DNA of 64,000 nucleotides from Lithodes maja (lineage: Eukaryota > Arthropoda > Malacostraca > Decapoda > Lithodidae), in NCBI GenBank assembly GCA_037953745.1, contig JBAKBP010007592.1:34394-98393 (forward strand), in the 5' to 3' direction. The position numbers and the translations under genes are program-made. Below the pieces are notes generated by a model. The model did no database searches and was not told where the DNA came from. It saw only the letters and a program-made list of their open reading frames with translations. Below are positions 1 to 10,112 of this stretch, one piece after another. Every line of letters begins with the position of its first letter. Position 1 is the stretch's first letter.

Positions 1-132
1 TTAATATTGAATAAATAACGAGGTGAAATGTCTCAAAATCGCCAAACAAACGGAACGAACGTCCTAAATCCTTAAAACTAATATACTAAACATGAGGGAG
101 AAGGGGCTCCATAAAAAGCGAGTACTACCCCC
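1..132. mobile_element. Right end of a TTAA-flanked MITE, cut by the window edge
   Basis: This stretch ends in CCCCC followed by TTAA (133-136). It is visibly homologous to the right half of the element at 55468-55825: both share the 'aaaatcgccaaac' block, a later 'aaactaat/aaactagt' block and the ctaaacat segment before the terminus. It has no coding capacity. I infer a non-autonomous DNA transposon whose left end lies outside the window. Confidence 0.5.
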
Positions 133-281
133 TTAAAAGAGAAATCCTTGACAATCCATCACAGCACAAACTAAATAATATCATGGTGATGATGGGTAAG
201 TCCTCATTCCACCTGGGGGTAATATAATAATTAATATATTTTATTTTACCCCTCCCTGTCGGTAACTGCTGATATGTTTAA

Positions 282-493
282 CTCATACAGTACCGGCGAC
301 GTCTTTTTTATTCAATTTCAGTTTCATATAGACGATTTTGTGAAGCTCGGGAAGGATATATGGTATGGTAGCTAAAAGGATTATTGGAGATTATCTGTAA
401 CTTTTGAATTGGTAGACGTCCTTACTAAACTGAATATATTCGTCTAATAGTTGACAGAATATAATGCCAAGGATGTCATCGGTACAGAAAGGG
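282..493. mobile_element. 212-bp TTAA-flanked MITE, copy 1
   Basis: The stretch is bounded by TTAA at 278-281 and 494-497. The ends are inverted: the left begins CTCATACAGTACCGGCGACG, and the right read on the other strand begins CCCTTTCTGTACCGATGACA. A second element of exactly the same length and end sequence lies at 44326-44537. TTAA duplication is the hallmark of the piggyBac superfamily, so I infer a piggyBac-type MITE. No coding sequence is seen. Confidence 0.6.
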
Positions 494-497
494 TTAA

Positions 498-1378
498 TAT
501 ACCGCTAGTCTCCCTTGTTTTGTTGTATTTATTGTTGGTGTTCGTCTGCTTGTTGGTCGGGATCAGCAGAAAGAGTTGTTATGGGGGTGAGAGACTACTA
601 GGAAGGAGAAGAGTTTGGATTGGCTATGTAATTGACAGCACTCGACGGAGGGCTTCGGTATTTTATATCGCTTGGTAATTCTATATGTATTCTATGTATC
701 TCGTTCATTAAATGTTCACCCCAGCGTGTCTATTTTTTCAGATTTATTTCTATTGCCAATAATAGTATGGAGTCTAACTTCCTGTATGTGGGAATTGTAA
801 CACTCTTCCTTCACAACCAAGCTTACTTAAGAGTATAAACATAAATGCAATACTATAAACAGAACGAGAAACCGACATTATTATTTTTTAGTTTAAAATG
901 TTCTTTATTTTTGTGGTTTCAAAGAGATATGTGAAGTAAATCAGAGTACACTTTAGCAAATGCAAACAGGACAAGGAATAAACTTGGGTTAAAATATACA
1001 ATCATATAAGTCAATATATACTGTAGTCATATACTATCAATCATTACTTCCAATGATATTTAAAGAAGAAACCCATTCACACACACCCAACAGTGACTTT
1101 AAAAAAATCATCTTTAGGGAATATAATATTCACGTATTGTAATATTACATAGCAGAGCCATTGCTGGTTCATTAGCTTGAGTTATAAATTAGCGGTAATC
1201 AAAATCAGTATTACCTTGTTAATATTATTATAGTTGAAAACACTGATCCAGATATGCAGGACTAATATTAATTATAATTCGAAATTATAAAGAATTATAC
1301 TAATTGTTAGCATGTTAATTAATATTATAACAGTGACCAAGTAAAAGAACAATTATTCTCAAATATACAAAACAAAAA
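498..1378. other. Unassigned AT-rich sequence
   Basis: I see no gene, RNA or recognisable mobile element here. The short open frames (for example 632-838) have no family resemblance and are expected by chance. Confidence 0.6.
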
Positions 1379-1405
1379 TATATATATATATAAATGTATA
1401 TACCG

Positions 1406-1485
<80 letters not shown>

Positions 1486-1491
1486 TATATA

Positions 1492-1562
<71 letters not shown>

Positions 1563-1572
1563 TATATATATG
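1379..1572. repeat. (TA)n microsatellite
   Basis: This is an almost uninterrupted TA dinucleotide tract with a few TACAG and AATT interruptions. Open frames across it encode only alternating Tyr-Ile and are artefacts. Confidence 0.97.
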
Positions 1573-1576
1573 TATA

Positions 1577-2014
1577 ATGTCAAATGTCATGTTTTGTTAA
1601 TTTGCAGTCATTATATTTACTTGAAATACCTCCTAAGCTCCATACAATCGTCCAGTGTTATCCATCTTGCAAAGATATTGACACGGTCATACAGATTATT
1701 ATGAACCATTATGGCAGTACGATTAACCTTTGGGAACACATTCAGGTAGTAGGCCTACACATGTTACTACATGTTATTGACTATTCTTTTGCTTATGTAA
1801 TTAAACAACTTTTACCATAAACCTACGTAAAGACAATCATAACTGCCTTGAAGTTCACTTTCTCACCTTAAACATAAATGTATCTGGAAAATTAGCCTGC
1901 ATAAACCACTGTATGACTGTGTCTTTGCAAGATGGATAACATTGGACGATTTTATGGCGCTTAGGAGGTATTTCAAGTAAATATAAAAACTGCAAATTAA
2001 CATAACATGACATT
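1577..2014. repeat. Inverted duplication with exon-like arms
   Basis: The left arm (about 1577-1696) and right arm (about 1909-2014, opposite strand) are near-identical inverted copies around a ~210-bp spacer. Both arms contain a pyrimidine-poor tract ending in AATTTGCAG, which looks like a splice acceptor, followed by an open stretch encoding a similar peptide containing LEIPPK and QCYPSCKD. The arms differ by a 6-nt in-frame gap. I infer a duplicated fragment of an unidentified exon or transposon. Function is unknown. Confidence 0.55.
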
Positions 2015-2368
2015 AAAAACACCTGCAGCTTTCCTCCTACGCTGAATAAACACATATAAATGGAGACAGATGACGTTAAATATTCCATCCTATTCACATA
2101 ATTATTAACAGTTTGTTCATCAGTAATGGTGTTTCAAGTATATTTGTCGTGTATTAATTGTTGTAAAGAACTTACTTCAGAGTATGATTTTGTTTGTTTA
2201 GGGTCAGTTTATAAAGATGAACAGTTCCACTGTCTATTACGTTAAAAGACAAGGGTATATGTAGCTATATTTACTGAACAGTACATTAACAATATTATTT
2301 TGCGGAATATCAGAATTATTTTTCCACTAAGATACCATAATAACACATGTATGTACACTATGTACACG

Positions 2369-2727
2369 CTAAGATGGTTCTCCCATAGCCCAGTAATGTA
2401 TGTCACGCTAAGATGGTTCTCCCATAGCCCAGTAATGTATGTCACGCTAAGATGGTTCTCCCATAGCCCAGTAATGTATGTCACGCTAAGATGGTTCTCC
2501 CATAGCCCAGTAATGTATGTCACGCTAAGATGGTTCTCCCATAGCCCAGTAATGTATGTCACGCTAAGATGGTTCTCCCATAGCCCAGTAATGTATGTCA
2601 CGCTAAGATGGTTCTCCCATAGCCCAGTAATGTATGTCACACTAAGATGGTTCTCCCATAGCCCAGTAATGTATGTCACGCTAAGATGGTTCTCCCATAG
2701 CCCAGTAATGTATGTCACGCTAAGATG
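2369..2727. repeat. 39-bp minisatellite, about 9.2 copies
   Basis: Nine tandem copies of a 39-bp unit begin with CTAAGATGGTTCTCCCATAG and are nearly perfect; one copy carries a CAC/CGC variant. Because 39 is a multiple of three, both strands stay open (13-residue peptide repeats), but nothing indicates that they are translated. Confidence 0.97.
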
Positions 2728-2787
2728 AAAATGTTTAAAAAGCAACGTCATTCCTGAAATTGGATGCGCTGCATAACTTCCAAATGC

Positions 2788-2918
2788 ATAATAATAATAA
2801 TAATAATAATAATATTTATTCAGTTAGCAATTTACAGAGTTGGTACCACATAGTTTGTTACAAATATGACATGTACCAGCCTTGCGTAATTCCAACTAAG
2901 GATAGCCCAATAAGGCCG
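2788..2918 (-). mobile_element. 3' end of a LINE, separated from its body by the Gmr1-like insertion
   Basis: Read on the - strand this segment follows on from 12461-12950 once the LTR element 2919-12460 and one 4-bp duplicate are removed. It ends in GAATAAATATT and an (ATT)n tail (2787-2813), a usual LINE 3' terminus. I infer that the LTR retrotransposon landed in the 3' untranslated region of an older LINE. Confidence 0.6.
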
Positions 2919-4758
2919 TGTGACGCATGCCGAGTATGAGCATGCTGTACAGAACGCTCAGTCAGACCCCACTCTCGCTAGGATCGTCAGGGCAGGAACT
3001 TTGGCTGTAGTCCGTGTAGAGTTTCCTAACTCAGTTTATGTGAGCCGTTGTACTATAAGTATTATAATTATGTATTTTGTTTTCTTCTAAGTCAACGAGT
3101 TCTATTTTATATCATTAGATATAAGTATTGTGTGTGGGACTTATATATAATGAGGAGAAGAGAGAGAGTTATGTAACGACGGCCAGTGAGCGCGCCACGA
3201 GGTAGGTAGGCCTCCCTCCCTCCTCCCTCCTCCCTCCTCAAGCGCGTGGGAAATCCTTTGTCGATCCCAGATTGAGAGAGAATATGACGTAATGATTGTC
3301 AGTGGGCGGTCCTTAGTAGTTTGCGATATGCCGCTAGAGGGCCGAGTATAAAAAGGAGAGGTCCTCGCCACAATTCTTTAGAACTCATCAGGCAGAGCGA
3401 CTTCTCATATCCCTTGCAACTATCCATATTCTTCCGATTGATGTGAACTTTCTCTACTCTCTGAACAGCCTATCTTCTTCTCTTCTCGTCCCTTTTTAAC
3501 CCATGATCCCTTTGGTGCAGATTTAGTCAGCCAAAGTATTATCGCTTGAGTTCTCACGAGATATATGCCTGTTAGATAGCCTATTTTGGAAGGGATAACT
3601 AGAATAGGATTGATTGATGTTTGTTGCACTCGTATATGCCTTTCCCTGTGTACGATTATCCATGTTCCTGTTTTCTGCTGGTTTAGGTAATGCTAGACTG
3701 GGATAAGGTTTCGGGAGTTGTGATTTCCTATGAGTACTAGGTTTTGGTCGAACCGGTACAATTGCAACGGAGACGTGGGAAGCCTAGGTGGTCTTTCTGA
3801 CTGTGTACCTTGAGAGTTTAGCACTGTGTTGCGAGTGAGGGCTTTTGCCTCTGCCACCCAACACTGTGCTATCTCGTTTGCTTGACTTTGAGAGGATCGC
3901 CAGGAGAGAACCAGATACTAGTGATCTGGATCTCTCAAGAGAGCATCCCGTCAATTAACGTAATTTGGCCGCACAGTCTTAAGGACCTCGCTAGGCTACG
4001 AGCCGCTTGCTCAGCCATTGTTTCCTAACCTTAGATATCCCAGCTAGACTTTGCTCGACCAGCAGATACAGCATAGTATTGAAGCTTCTCCTTATGTATG
4101 TTATTGTTTATGCACTATTGATTTCATGTGTGGCACGCTTAGCTACTTTAGAGATTAGTGGCCCACGAGCACAATCCTAGTAGGCTATTGTCAGTGCATT
4201 GTCGGAGTACTTCTTCTTAATGTTTGCCATTTACTATTGTCTATTCTTATAATTCTTCTTATGTCAACTTAAAGCCTTTAATTGCCAGTGTGTTACTTAT
4301 TGAATTGCTGTTCAAAATCCGATACTTACTTCTTACGAGTATTCGAGAAGCATCTAACTTTATCAGAAGATTCCTTGCTTGATGCTCGAGGACTATTGTT
4401 TAACGTAACGTAATAGTGCCGATCCGAAGTAGAGGGTGGAGGACTTCTTAAGTTCTTAGTCAAGGGTGGATTACTTCGGCTTCGGCCAACACTATTCTTT
4501 AGTGTTGTAGGACTTTCTTCTTTGTTTGATTGTTGACCAGACTAGATAACTCCCGTCTTGTTATTAGTCTGTTGTGTGAAACGCTAGTACCGAGTTCTTG
4601 TATACCCCGTTATAGCAGATAGAACTCTGGAGGGTAGTGGCGTTTTTTGTTCGGCTGGCAGTACTCTGGGGTTGGGATCGTGTGTTTCCGTTGTGGCAGC
4701 GAGCCATACTCGAGTCCTGTGTAAGAGCCCTAGTGTACCCGAGTGCCCGGTCGTAACA
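2919..4758 (+). repeat. 5' LTR of Gmr1-like copy 1
   Basis: This 1840-bp direct repeat matches 10624-12460. It begins TG and ends CA. The long LTR contains a pyrimidine-rich CCTCC tract near 3210-3240 and a TATA box at 3346. Confidence 0.97.
3346..3356 (+). promoter_or_regulatory. TATA box in the 5' LTR
   Basis: GTATAAAAAGG lies in the middle of the LTR, followed about 25-30 bases later by a plausible start region (around 3375-3385). The same box is present in the 3' LTR (about 11051) and, as the complement of CTTTTTATACC, in both LTRs of copy 2. Its conservation suggests it is the element's own promoter. Confidence 0.7.
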
Positions 4759-4760
4759 AA

Positions 4761-4777
4761 TGGCGACCTTGCTTAGG
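4761..4777 (+). other. Primer-binding site of the LTR element
   Basis: TGGCGACCTTGCTTAGG begins two bases after the 5' LTR, the standard place for tRNA-primed minus-strand synthesis. The TGGCGACC start resembles tRNA-Arg-primed elements such as 412/mdg1 (family knowledge). The same sequence is kept in copy 2. The primer tRNA itself is not identified. Confidence 0.7.
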
Positions 4778-4970
4778 ATTTTGTGAACAGTATAAATTTT
4801 TGCAGAGTTGTACAATATTTGTTTGTTTGTACTTTAGCGTGCATATTGAAGAATATTTTTTTTGTAGGGCAATTAGTAGAGCATTTAAGAGACTCCAGTT
4901 AATTTAGTAATTAGTGCTTGCATAAGGAAGTTTAACACTTTTGTCTCGAGAATTTTTTGTGGACTTCAGT

Positions 4971-7900
4971 ATGTCGTGCCCTAGCACTGACGAGGAGCGA
5001 GAGATGCCAGTTGAAGAGGTGCCGTTAGTAATCAGTGAGGAGGATGCTAGAGTTTTTGTGAGTAAGCGGTACCACGTGACGGAGGAGAGGTTGACTGGGG
5101 TGAATATTTATGGCTTGCACCTGATAGCCAAGGTTTTGGGCAGATCCAATGTAGTAGGGATGTCCAAGGGGGAGCTGATTTCCTGGGTGTTGCGTGGGCG
5201 ACATGGGGTTTCGGAGGAGAGGGCGTTTGGGGGGGTTCCTCCCCAGATCCCCTCTCACTCGACTCCCACAGTGCCGTCCACTCGGTTGCCGGAGGTTAGC
5301 ACTCTCCCACAGAGGGATGAGAATTGGAAGATTGGAGTGCCCTCAGGCGGTGCGTATGGTGGTTCCCCAGTTCTTGCCCCCCCTCCTTCAGTAGTGGCAA
5401 CTCCCTCTTCCTGCCTGTCTCCAGATATGATATTTAAACTTGAGCTTGCTAAGATTGAGAATGAATCTAGGAAGCAGGAGAATGAGGCTAGGAAGCAGGA
5501 GAATGAGGCTAGGAAGCAGGAGAATGAGGCTAGGAAGCAGGAGATTGAGGCTGAGACCAGGAGGCATGAGGCTGAGGTTAGGAGGCACGAGGCTGAGCTT
5601 AGGTACGACTCAGAGAAATATTGTGCTCAAATAGATTTAGATAAGACTCGTGCAGAGTCGACAGGGACTCGGATGGGCCGTGAGGGCCAAGTAAGAGAAC
5701 AGTCCTTGTCTCACTTAGTCAAATTGGTGCCGGCATTTAGTGAAACTGAAGTCACAGAATTTTTTAATCGTTTTGAGAAGAAGTGTAGGGAGCATAATTG
5801 GCCTGAAGAGAAGTGGGCAGCTCTGGTCTCCTCAAGACTTACGGGTAAGGGTCTGAAGGCTTATGATGCACTGCCTTTAGAGTCTTGCATTGACTACCCA
5901 GAATTGAAGAGAGCTGTCCTACGGGCATACGAGTTGCAACCAGAAACATATCGATTGAAGTTTCGGGGTGTTACAAAGACTAGGGAGGCGACCTTTCTTG
6001 AACATGCCCGGGACTTAAAAGATGCACTTACAAACTGGACACGTTCTGAGAAAGCTGAGACGGCCGAACAGTTGACTGAGCTGTTTCTGCTCGAGCAGTT
6101 TTATAAGTGTACAGGTGCAGAAATGACTTTAACGATTAAAGAAAAGAATCCAAAAACTCTACAGGAGGCAGCTGAGATGGCTGACCTCCGGCTATCATTA
6201 ATTCGTGGGTGCGGGTCTGCCCAGCGTAGTGAGGCAGGTAACAAGGGGCGTGACGCCCCACCCCCCCGAGTTAGTAATATATCTTATGCAAACAAGTACA
6301 AGAGTTACGATACCAAGACTGACCACAAGACTAGCACCGTCCCATTTAAGAAGGGGCCGGGCCCTTCCCAGTACCAAGGGAAGCCCAAAGGGGAGTTAGA
6401 GTGTTATCAATGTCATAAAAAGGGGCACTTTGCAAGAGTCTGTCCTAGCAAACCACCTACAGCAGCTGTGTCTTTGGCCTGCAACATTGGTGTGTCTCTG
6501 AAGTCTTCTGAGTTTGCCCGGGGCAGTTCGTCAGAGGCTGAGGCACAGCCAGTGCAGAAGCACCTGGGAGGCTCGAACCCTGCTCAGGATGTTTTTTGCG
6601 ACCATAGAGGACGGGGTTGCGTGATGTGGGCGGGGCGCAAGCATGGAGTAGAGGTCTTGCGTGATACAGGTGCTTCCCAGACTTTGATGAAAAACTTGAC
6701 TGGCTACCCTATAAATGCGGCTCGGGTGGTAGTGGTGCAGGGTATTAATGCAACTCGGTCATACCCGCTGGTGCGGTTGGAGTTGGAGGTGGATGGTGTG
6801 GCACGTGAATTGGATGTTGGGATTGTGGAGACACTGCCAGTGGAGGGCGTCGACCTTCTTCTCGGCAACGACTTTGCAATGCCCGCTTCTGAGGTTCTAC
6901 CCTTAGTCGTTGCCGAGAGGCCGGCCGACGTGAGTAGGGAAGAGCGAGAGTGGGTCGAGCGGTGCCAGGCACAACCCATGGCGTGTGCTGTCACCCGAGC
7001 TCGGGCAGCTAAAGTGTCACAGCCTAGTCCTCCGTCTTCAGACCAGCAGAGGAACGATCAACAGGAGGAGGCTAAAGCTGGAGTTGGTTTTAAGAGTTTT
7101 GACTCGGCGGCTCTCCTGGGTGATTCAGTATTAGCACCATTACTTAGTTCTGGAGTAGCCCCTGGGCCTGTCATCGAGAGTGACGAGGCTGGGCATGACG
7201 AGTCTCCACGACAGCAACGTTATGAACATCGAGAGAGACAGAGGGAGCAGCCCAGTATCGGGGAGGGTCATGCATTGCTCCGGGAGCAGTTAGATCGCTT
7301 GGCACCCTCAGATATACGTCGGTTGCAGCTGGAGGACCCTGAGCTCCAAACGTGTGCTAATGGAGCTGTGGAGCTCGACGAGGACGGTGATGCACAGCCG
7401 GGAGATTTTTTTTATTTAGATGGCATCCTCTATCGGCGTTTTCAAGACCCTAACCGTAGCTGGAAAAAGGGGTCCGGAGTAGTGGACCAGTTGGTGGTGC
7501 CGCGGGAGTGCAGGGATAGCCTACTGAGTTTGGCGCATGACACACCGCTGGCAGGACATTTGGGGGTAAGAAAAACGGTGGCGGCTTTGGGGAAGTTGTT
7601 TTGGTGGCCGGGGATGAAGTCTCATGTGCAGTCATGGATAAACTCATGTGATATTTGTCAACGGGTCGGGAAACCAAACCAAGTTATTCCTAAAGCTCCG
7701 TTGCACCCTATTCCTGTAATTGGGCCACCTTTTAGTAAGATTGTTGTTGACATGGTTGGTCCACTCCCTCCCACAAAGGCTGGTAATAAATTTTTGTTAA
7801 CCATCATGGATGTTGCCACTAGATATCCCGATGCATACCCCATGAAAAACGGCATGGCTAAGACGGTAGTCAGTAACTTGTTGTGGTACTTTTCAAGGTA

Positions 7901-10112
7901 CGGGTACCCGGAGGAGATTCAGTCTGACCAGGGGTCCAATTTCACCTCCAATCTCTTTAAGCAAACAATGCAACAGCATGGGATACGGGCGGTGGTATCG
8001 TCAGCGTATCACCCTGAGAGCCAAGGGGTGCTTGAGCGGTGGCATGCCACCCTTAAAAGCATGCTCAGGTGTTATTGTGCTGACAACGGAAGAGATTGGG
8101 ATCTTGGATTGCCGTATGTACTGTTTGCTGCTCGGGAAGTGCCTGGTGAGAGCCTGGGATTTAGTCCAAACGAGCTGATTTTTGGACACCGCGTCAGGGG
8201 CCCCCTTAATATGCTGCGGGAAATTTGGGAAGGAACTGTGCAGCCTTGTTCTTTGTTAAAGTATGTGTTTGAAAGCCGTGAGCGCATGCTTAAGAGTCTG
8301 GAGATGGCAGGTCGGAATTTAACAGGATCACAAGCTTTAATGAAGGACAGGTATGATCGCAAAGTGAAGCTCCGGAAGTTCATTGTAGGACAAGAGGTAT
8401 TAATTTTGTTGCCTTTGGTTGGTAACCCCTTGTCTGCGAAGTATATTGGACCCTATAAAATTGTGGAGAAAATTTCGGACCTAGATTACCTTGTTGCCAC
8501 TCCAGACCGGAGGAAAAAGAACCAGTTATGTCACGTGAACCTGATAAAAGAGTATGTGAGGCGCCCCTCTGAGCCTCTCACTGTCCCTGTGTTGGCTTGT
8601 TGCGGCCGTGGTGGAGAAGGAGAGGGGGACAGTCAAGCTTCAGAGGAGGATAGCTGGGATCACCATGTTTCAGCGGATCAGTGGGCGGGGAACTCGAGCC
8701 TAAGGGCTGACGAGGCTATAGCTCATTTGCCTGAGCCGCAGTTTGAAGCTATCCGTCAGTTGCTCGGTTCATACCCCACTGTATTTGCTGAACACCCAGG
8801 CCTCACTACTCAGGCTATGCATGATGTTGACGTGGGGGACCATCTACCCTTTAAGTCAATCCCGTACCGTGTGCCCCCCATAAAACTACCCGCTCTGAGG
8901 GATGAGTTGGAGTATATGCTCGGTAGAGGGTTGATAGAGAAAGGCACCGTTAAATGGACTTCCCCCGTAACACTGCAGCCTAAGCCAGATGGCAAGGTAC
9001 GCTTCTGTATTGATTTCCGTAGGCTAAACGGTTTGACTCCAACTAACCCATATCCTCTTACTCGGGTTGATGATAGTGTTGATAAAATTGGTAATGCTCG
9101 GTTTTTGTCTAAAGTAGATTTAGTAAAAGGTTACTGGCAAGTACCTTTGTCCGAGCGTGCTAAAGAGGTATGTGGTTTTGTGGTGGACGGGAGTACTTAC
9201 CGGTGTAATGTTATGCCCTACGGACTTAAGAATGCACCAGCAACGTTTCAGAACCTGATGAATGAAATTGTCAAGGACATTCCAAATTGCACCGTATACT
9301 TGGACGATGTAATCATTTATGATGACGACTTTGAGAGCCATTGTGAGCACCTGGAGACCTTGTTCCGGAAACTTAGTGAAGCAGGTCTGGTAGTAAATTT
9401 GGCAAAGTGTGACTTCGTAAAAGCCACTGTGCAGTACCTTGGGTTTGTAGTGGGAAGGGGACAGGTGTGCCCTCCTCAGAACAAGGTACAGGCTATCAAT
9501 AAATTTCCGCACCCAACCCCCAAGAAGCAGATTATGAGATTCTTGGGTATGATAGGCTACTACAGACGCTTTATAAAAGGTTACTCCACGGTGTTGGCAC
9601 CTCTCACAGATTTGTTATCTAAAGACAAAAAGTTTTTGTGGGCGCCTGAGTGTGAAAAGGCTTTTAATTTGGTGAAGCATTTGCTGTGTACTCACCCGAT
9701 ACTCAGGGCCCCAGACTTTAACAGGCCTTTTCAGCTGGCAACAGATGCTAGTGGTGTAGGGGCTGGTGCCGTCTTGCTACAAACAGACAATGAAGGTGTG
9801 GAACACCCAGTAAGTTTCTTTTCTAAGAAGTTCAATGCTGCACAAAAGAACTATTCTACAATAGAAAAGGAATTACTGGCGATTGTGCTGTCGCTCAGGC
9901 ACTTCGAGGTGTATGTTCCAGCCTATGGCCCAGTCGTGGTTATCTACACTGATCATCACCCTTTGAGATTCCTAAATCAATTTCACAATCGCAATATGAG
10001 ACTGACCAGGTGGTCTTTGATGTTGCAGGAGTATAACCTGGACATCCGTCATATTGCGGGATGTGACAATGTGATCGCGGATTGTTTATCGAGGGTAGAT
10101 GATCAGTCGTAG
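4971..10112 (+). CDS. gag-pol: Gag-Pol polyprotein with integrase upstream of RT (Gmr1-like)
   Basis: The gene encodes the structural and replication proteins of the LTR element in one 1713-residue frame, with no frameshift between gag and pol. I start at the first ATG (4971); the frame is open from a TTG at 4941. In order: gag with a charged, repeated helix (about residues 162-206); a CX2CX4HX4C zinc knuckle (478-491); an aspartic protease with DTGAS (Asp565); an integrase with H2C2 zinc finger (about 856-900), catalytic Asp927, Asp986 and Glu1022 (35 residues between the last two) and a GPY/F-type module (near 1150-1165); reverse transcriptase with YLDD (1443-1446); and RNase H with DAS (Asp1592). 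The GPY/F module and RT type say Ty3/Gypsy, but the domain order is that of Ty1/copia. All key catalytic residues I can check are present. Confidence 0.95.
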   Translation: MSCPSTDEEREMPVEEVPLVISEEDARVFVSKRYHVTEERLTGVNIYGLHLIAKVLGRSNVVGMSKGELISWVLRGRHGVSEERAFGGVPPQIPSHSTPTVPSTRLPEVSTLPQRDENWKIGVPSGGAYGGSPVLAPPPSVVATPSSCLSPDMIFKLELAKIENESRKQENEARKQENEARKQENEARKQEIEAETRRHEAEVRRHEAELRYDSEKYCAQIDLDKTRAESTGTRMGREGQVREQSLSHLVKLVPAFSETEVTEFFNRFEKKCREHNWPEEKWAALVSSRLTGKGLKAYDALPLESCIDYPELKRAVLRAYELQPETYRLKFRGVTKTREATFLEHARDLKDALTNWTRSEKAETAEQLTELFLLEQFYKCTGAEMTLTIKEKNPKTLQEAAEMADLRLSLIRGCGSAQRSEAGNKGRDAPPPRVSNISYANKYKSYDTKTDHKTSTVPFKKGPGPSQYQGKPKGELECYQCHKKGHFARVCPSKPPTAAVSLACNIGVSLKSSEFARGSSSEAEAQPVQKHLGGSNPAQDVFCDHRGRGCVMWAGRKHGVEVLRDTGASQTLMKNLTGYPINAARVVVVQGINATRSYPLVRLELEVDGVARELDVGIVETLPVEGVDLLLGNDFAMPASEVLPLVVAERPADVSREEREWVERCQAQPMACAVTRARAAKVSQPSPPSSDQQRNDQQEEAKAGVGFKSFDSAALLGDSVLAPLLSSGVAPGPVIESDEAGHDESPRQQRYEHRERQREQPSIGEGHALLREQLDRLAPSDIRRLQLEDPELQTCANGAVELDEDGDAQPGDFFYLDGILYRRFQDPNRSWKKGSGVVDQLVVPRECRDSLLSLAHDTPLAGHLGVRKTVAALGKLFWWPGMKSHVQSWINSCDICQRVGKPNQVIPKAPLHPIPVIGPPFSKIVVDMVGPLPPTKAGNKFLLTIMDVATRYPDAYPMKNGMAKTVVSNLLWYFSRYGYPEEIQSDQGSNFTSNLFKQTMQQHGIRAVVSSAYHPESQGVLERWHATLKSMLRCYCADNGRDWDLGLPYVLFAAREVPGESLGFSPNELIFGHRVRGPLNMLREIWEGTVQPCSLLKYVFESRERMLKSLEMAGRNLTGSQALMKDRYDRKVKLRKFIVGQEVLILLPLVGNPLSAKYIGPYKIVEKISDLDYLVATPDRRKKNQLCHVNLIKEYVRRPSEPLTVPVLACCGRGGEGEGDSQASEEDSWDHHVSADQWAGNSSLRADEAIAHLPEPQFEAIRQLLGSYPTVFAEHPGLTTQAMHDVDVGDHLPFKSIPYRVPPIKLPALRDELEYMLGRGLIEKGTVKWTSPVTLQPKPDGKVRFCIDFRRLNGLTPTNPYPLTRVDDSVDKIGNARFLSKVDLVKGYWQVPLSERAKEVCGFVVDGSTYRCNVMPYGLKNAPATFQNLMNEIVKDIPNCTVYLDDVIIYDDDFESHCEHLETLFRKLSEAGLVVNLAKCDFVKATVQYLGFVVGRGQVCPPQNKVQAINKFPHPTPKKQIMRFLGMIGYYRRFIKGYSTVLAPLTDLLSKDKKFLWAPECEKAFNLVKHLLCTHPILRAPDFNRPFQLATDASGVGAGAVLLQTDNEGVEHPVSFFSKKFNAAQKNYSTIEKELLAIVLSLRHFEVYVPAYGPVVVIYTDHHPLRFLNQFHNRNMRLTRWSLMLQEYNLDIRHIAGCDNVIADCLSRVDDQS
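5455..5590 (+). repeat. In-frame 21-bp tandem repeat inside gag
   Basis: Units of the type AGGAAGCAGGAGAATGAGGC repeat about four times and grade into related RRHEAE units. They encode a highly charged helix. Copy 2 of the element has far fewer units at the same place, so this is a length-variable coding repeat. Confidence 0.85.

Noticed and set aside
2369..2727. Possible CRISPR-like array
   Set aside because: Units are directly adjacent and identical with no unique spacers, and the genome is eukaryotic.
2242..2751. Open frames of 142 and 169 codons over the 39-bp minisatellite
   Set aside because: A 39-bp period with no stop in one unit produces this on both strands; there is no domain, signal or codon evidence.
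3176..3195. Cloning-vector contamination
   Set aside because: The 20-base match lies inside two long LTRs, and the homologous LTR of copy 2 has related native sequence there.
4941..4970. Start of gag-pol at 4941
   Set aside because: The codon there is TTG. The first ATG in frame is 4971, and copy 2 also has its first ATG at the matching place (37758).
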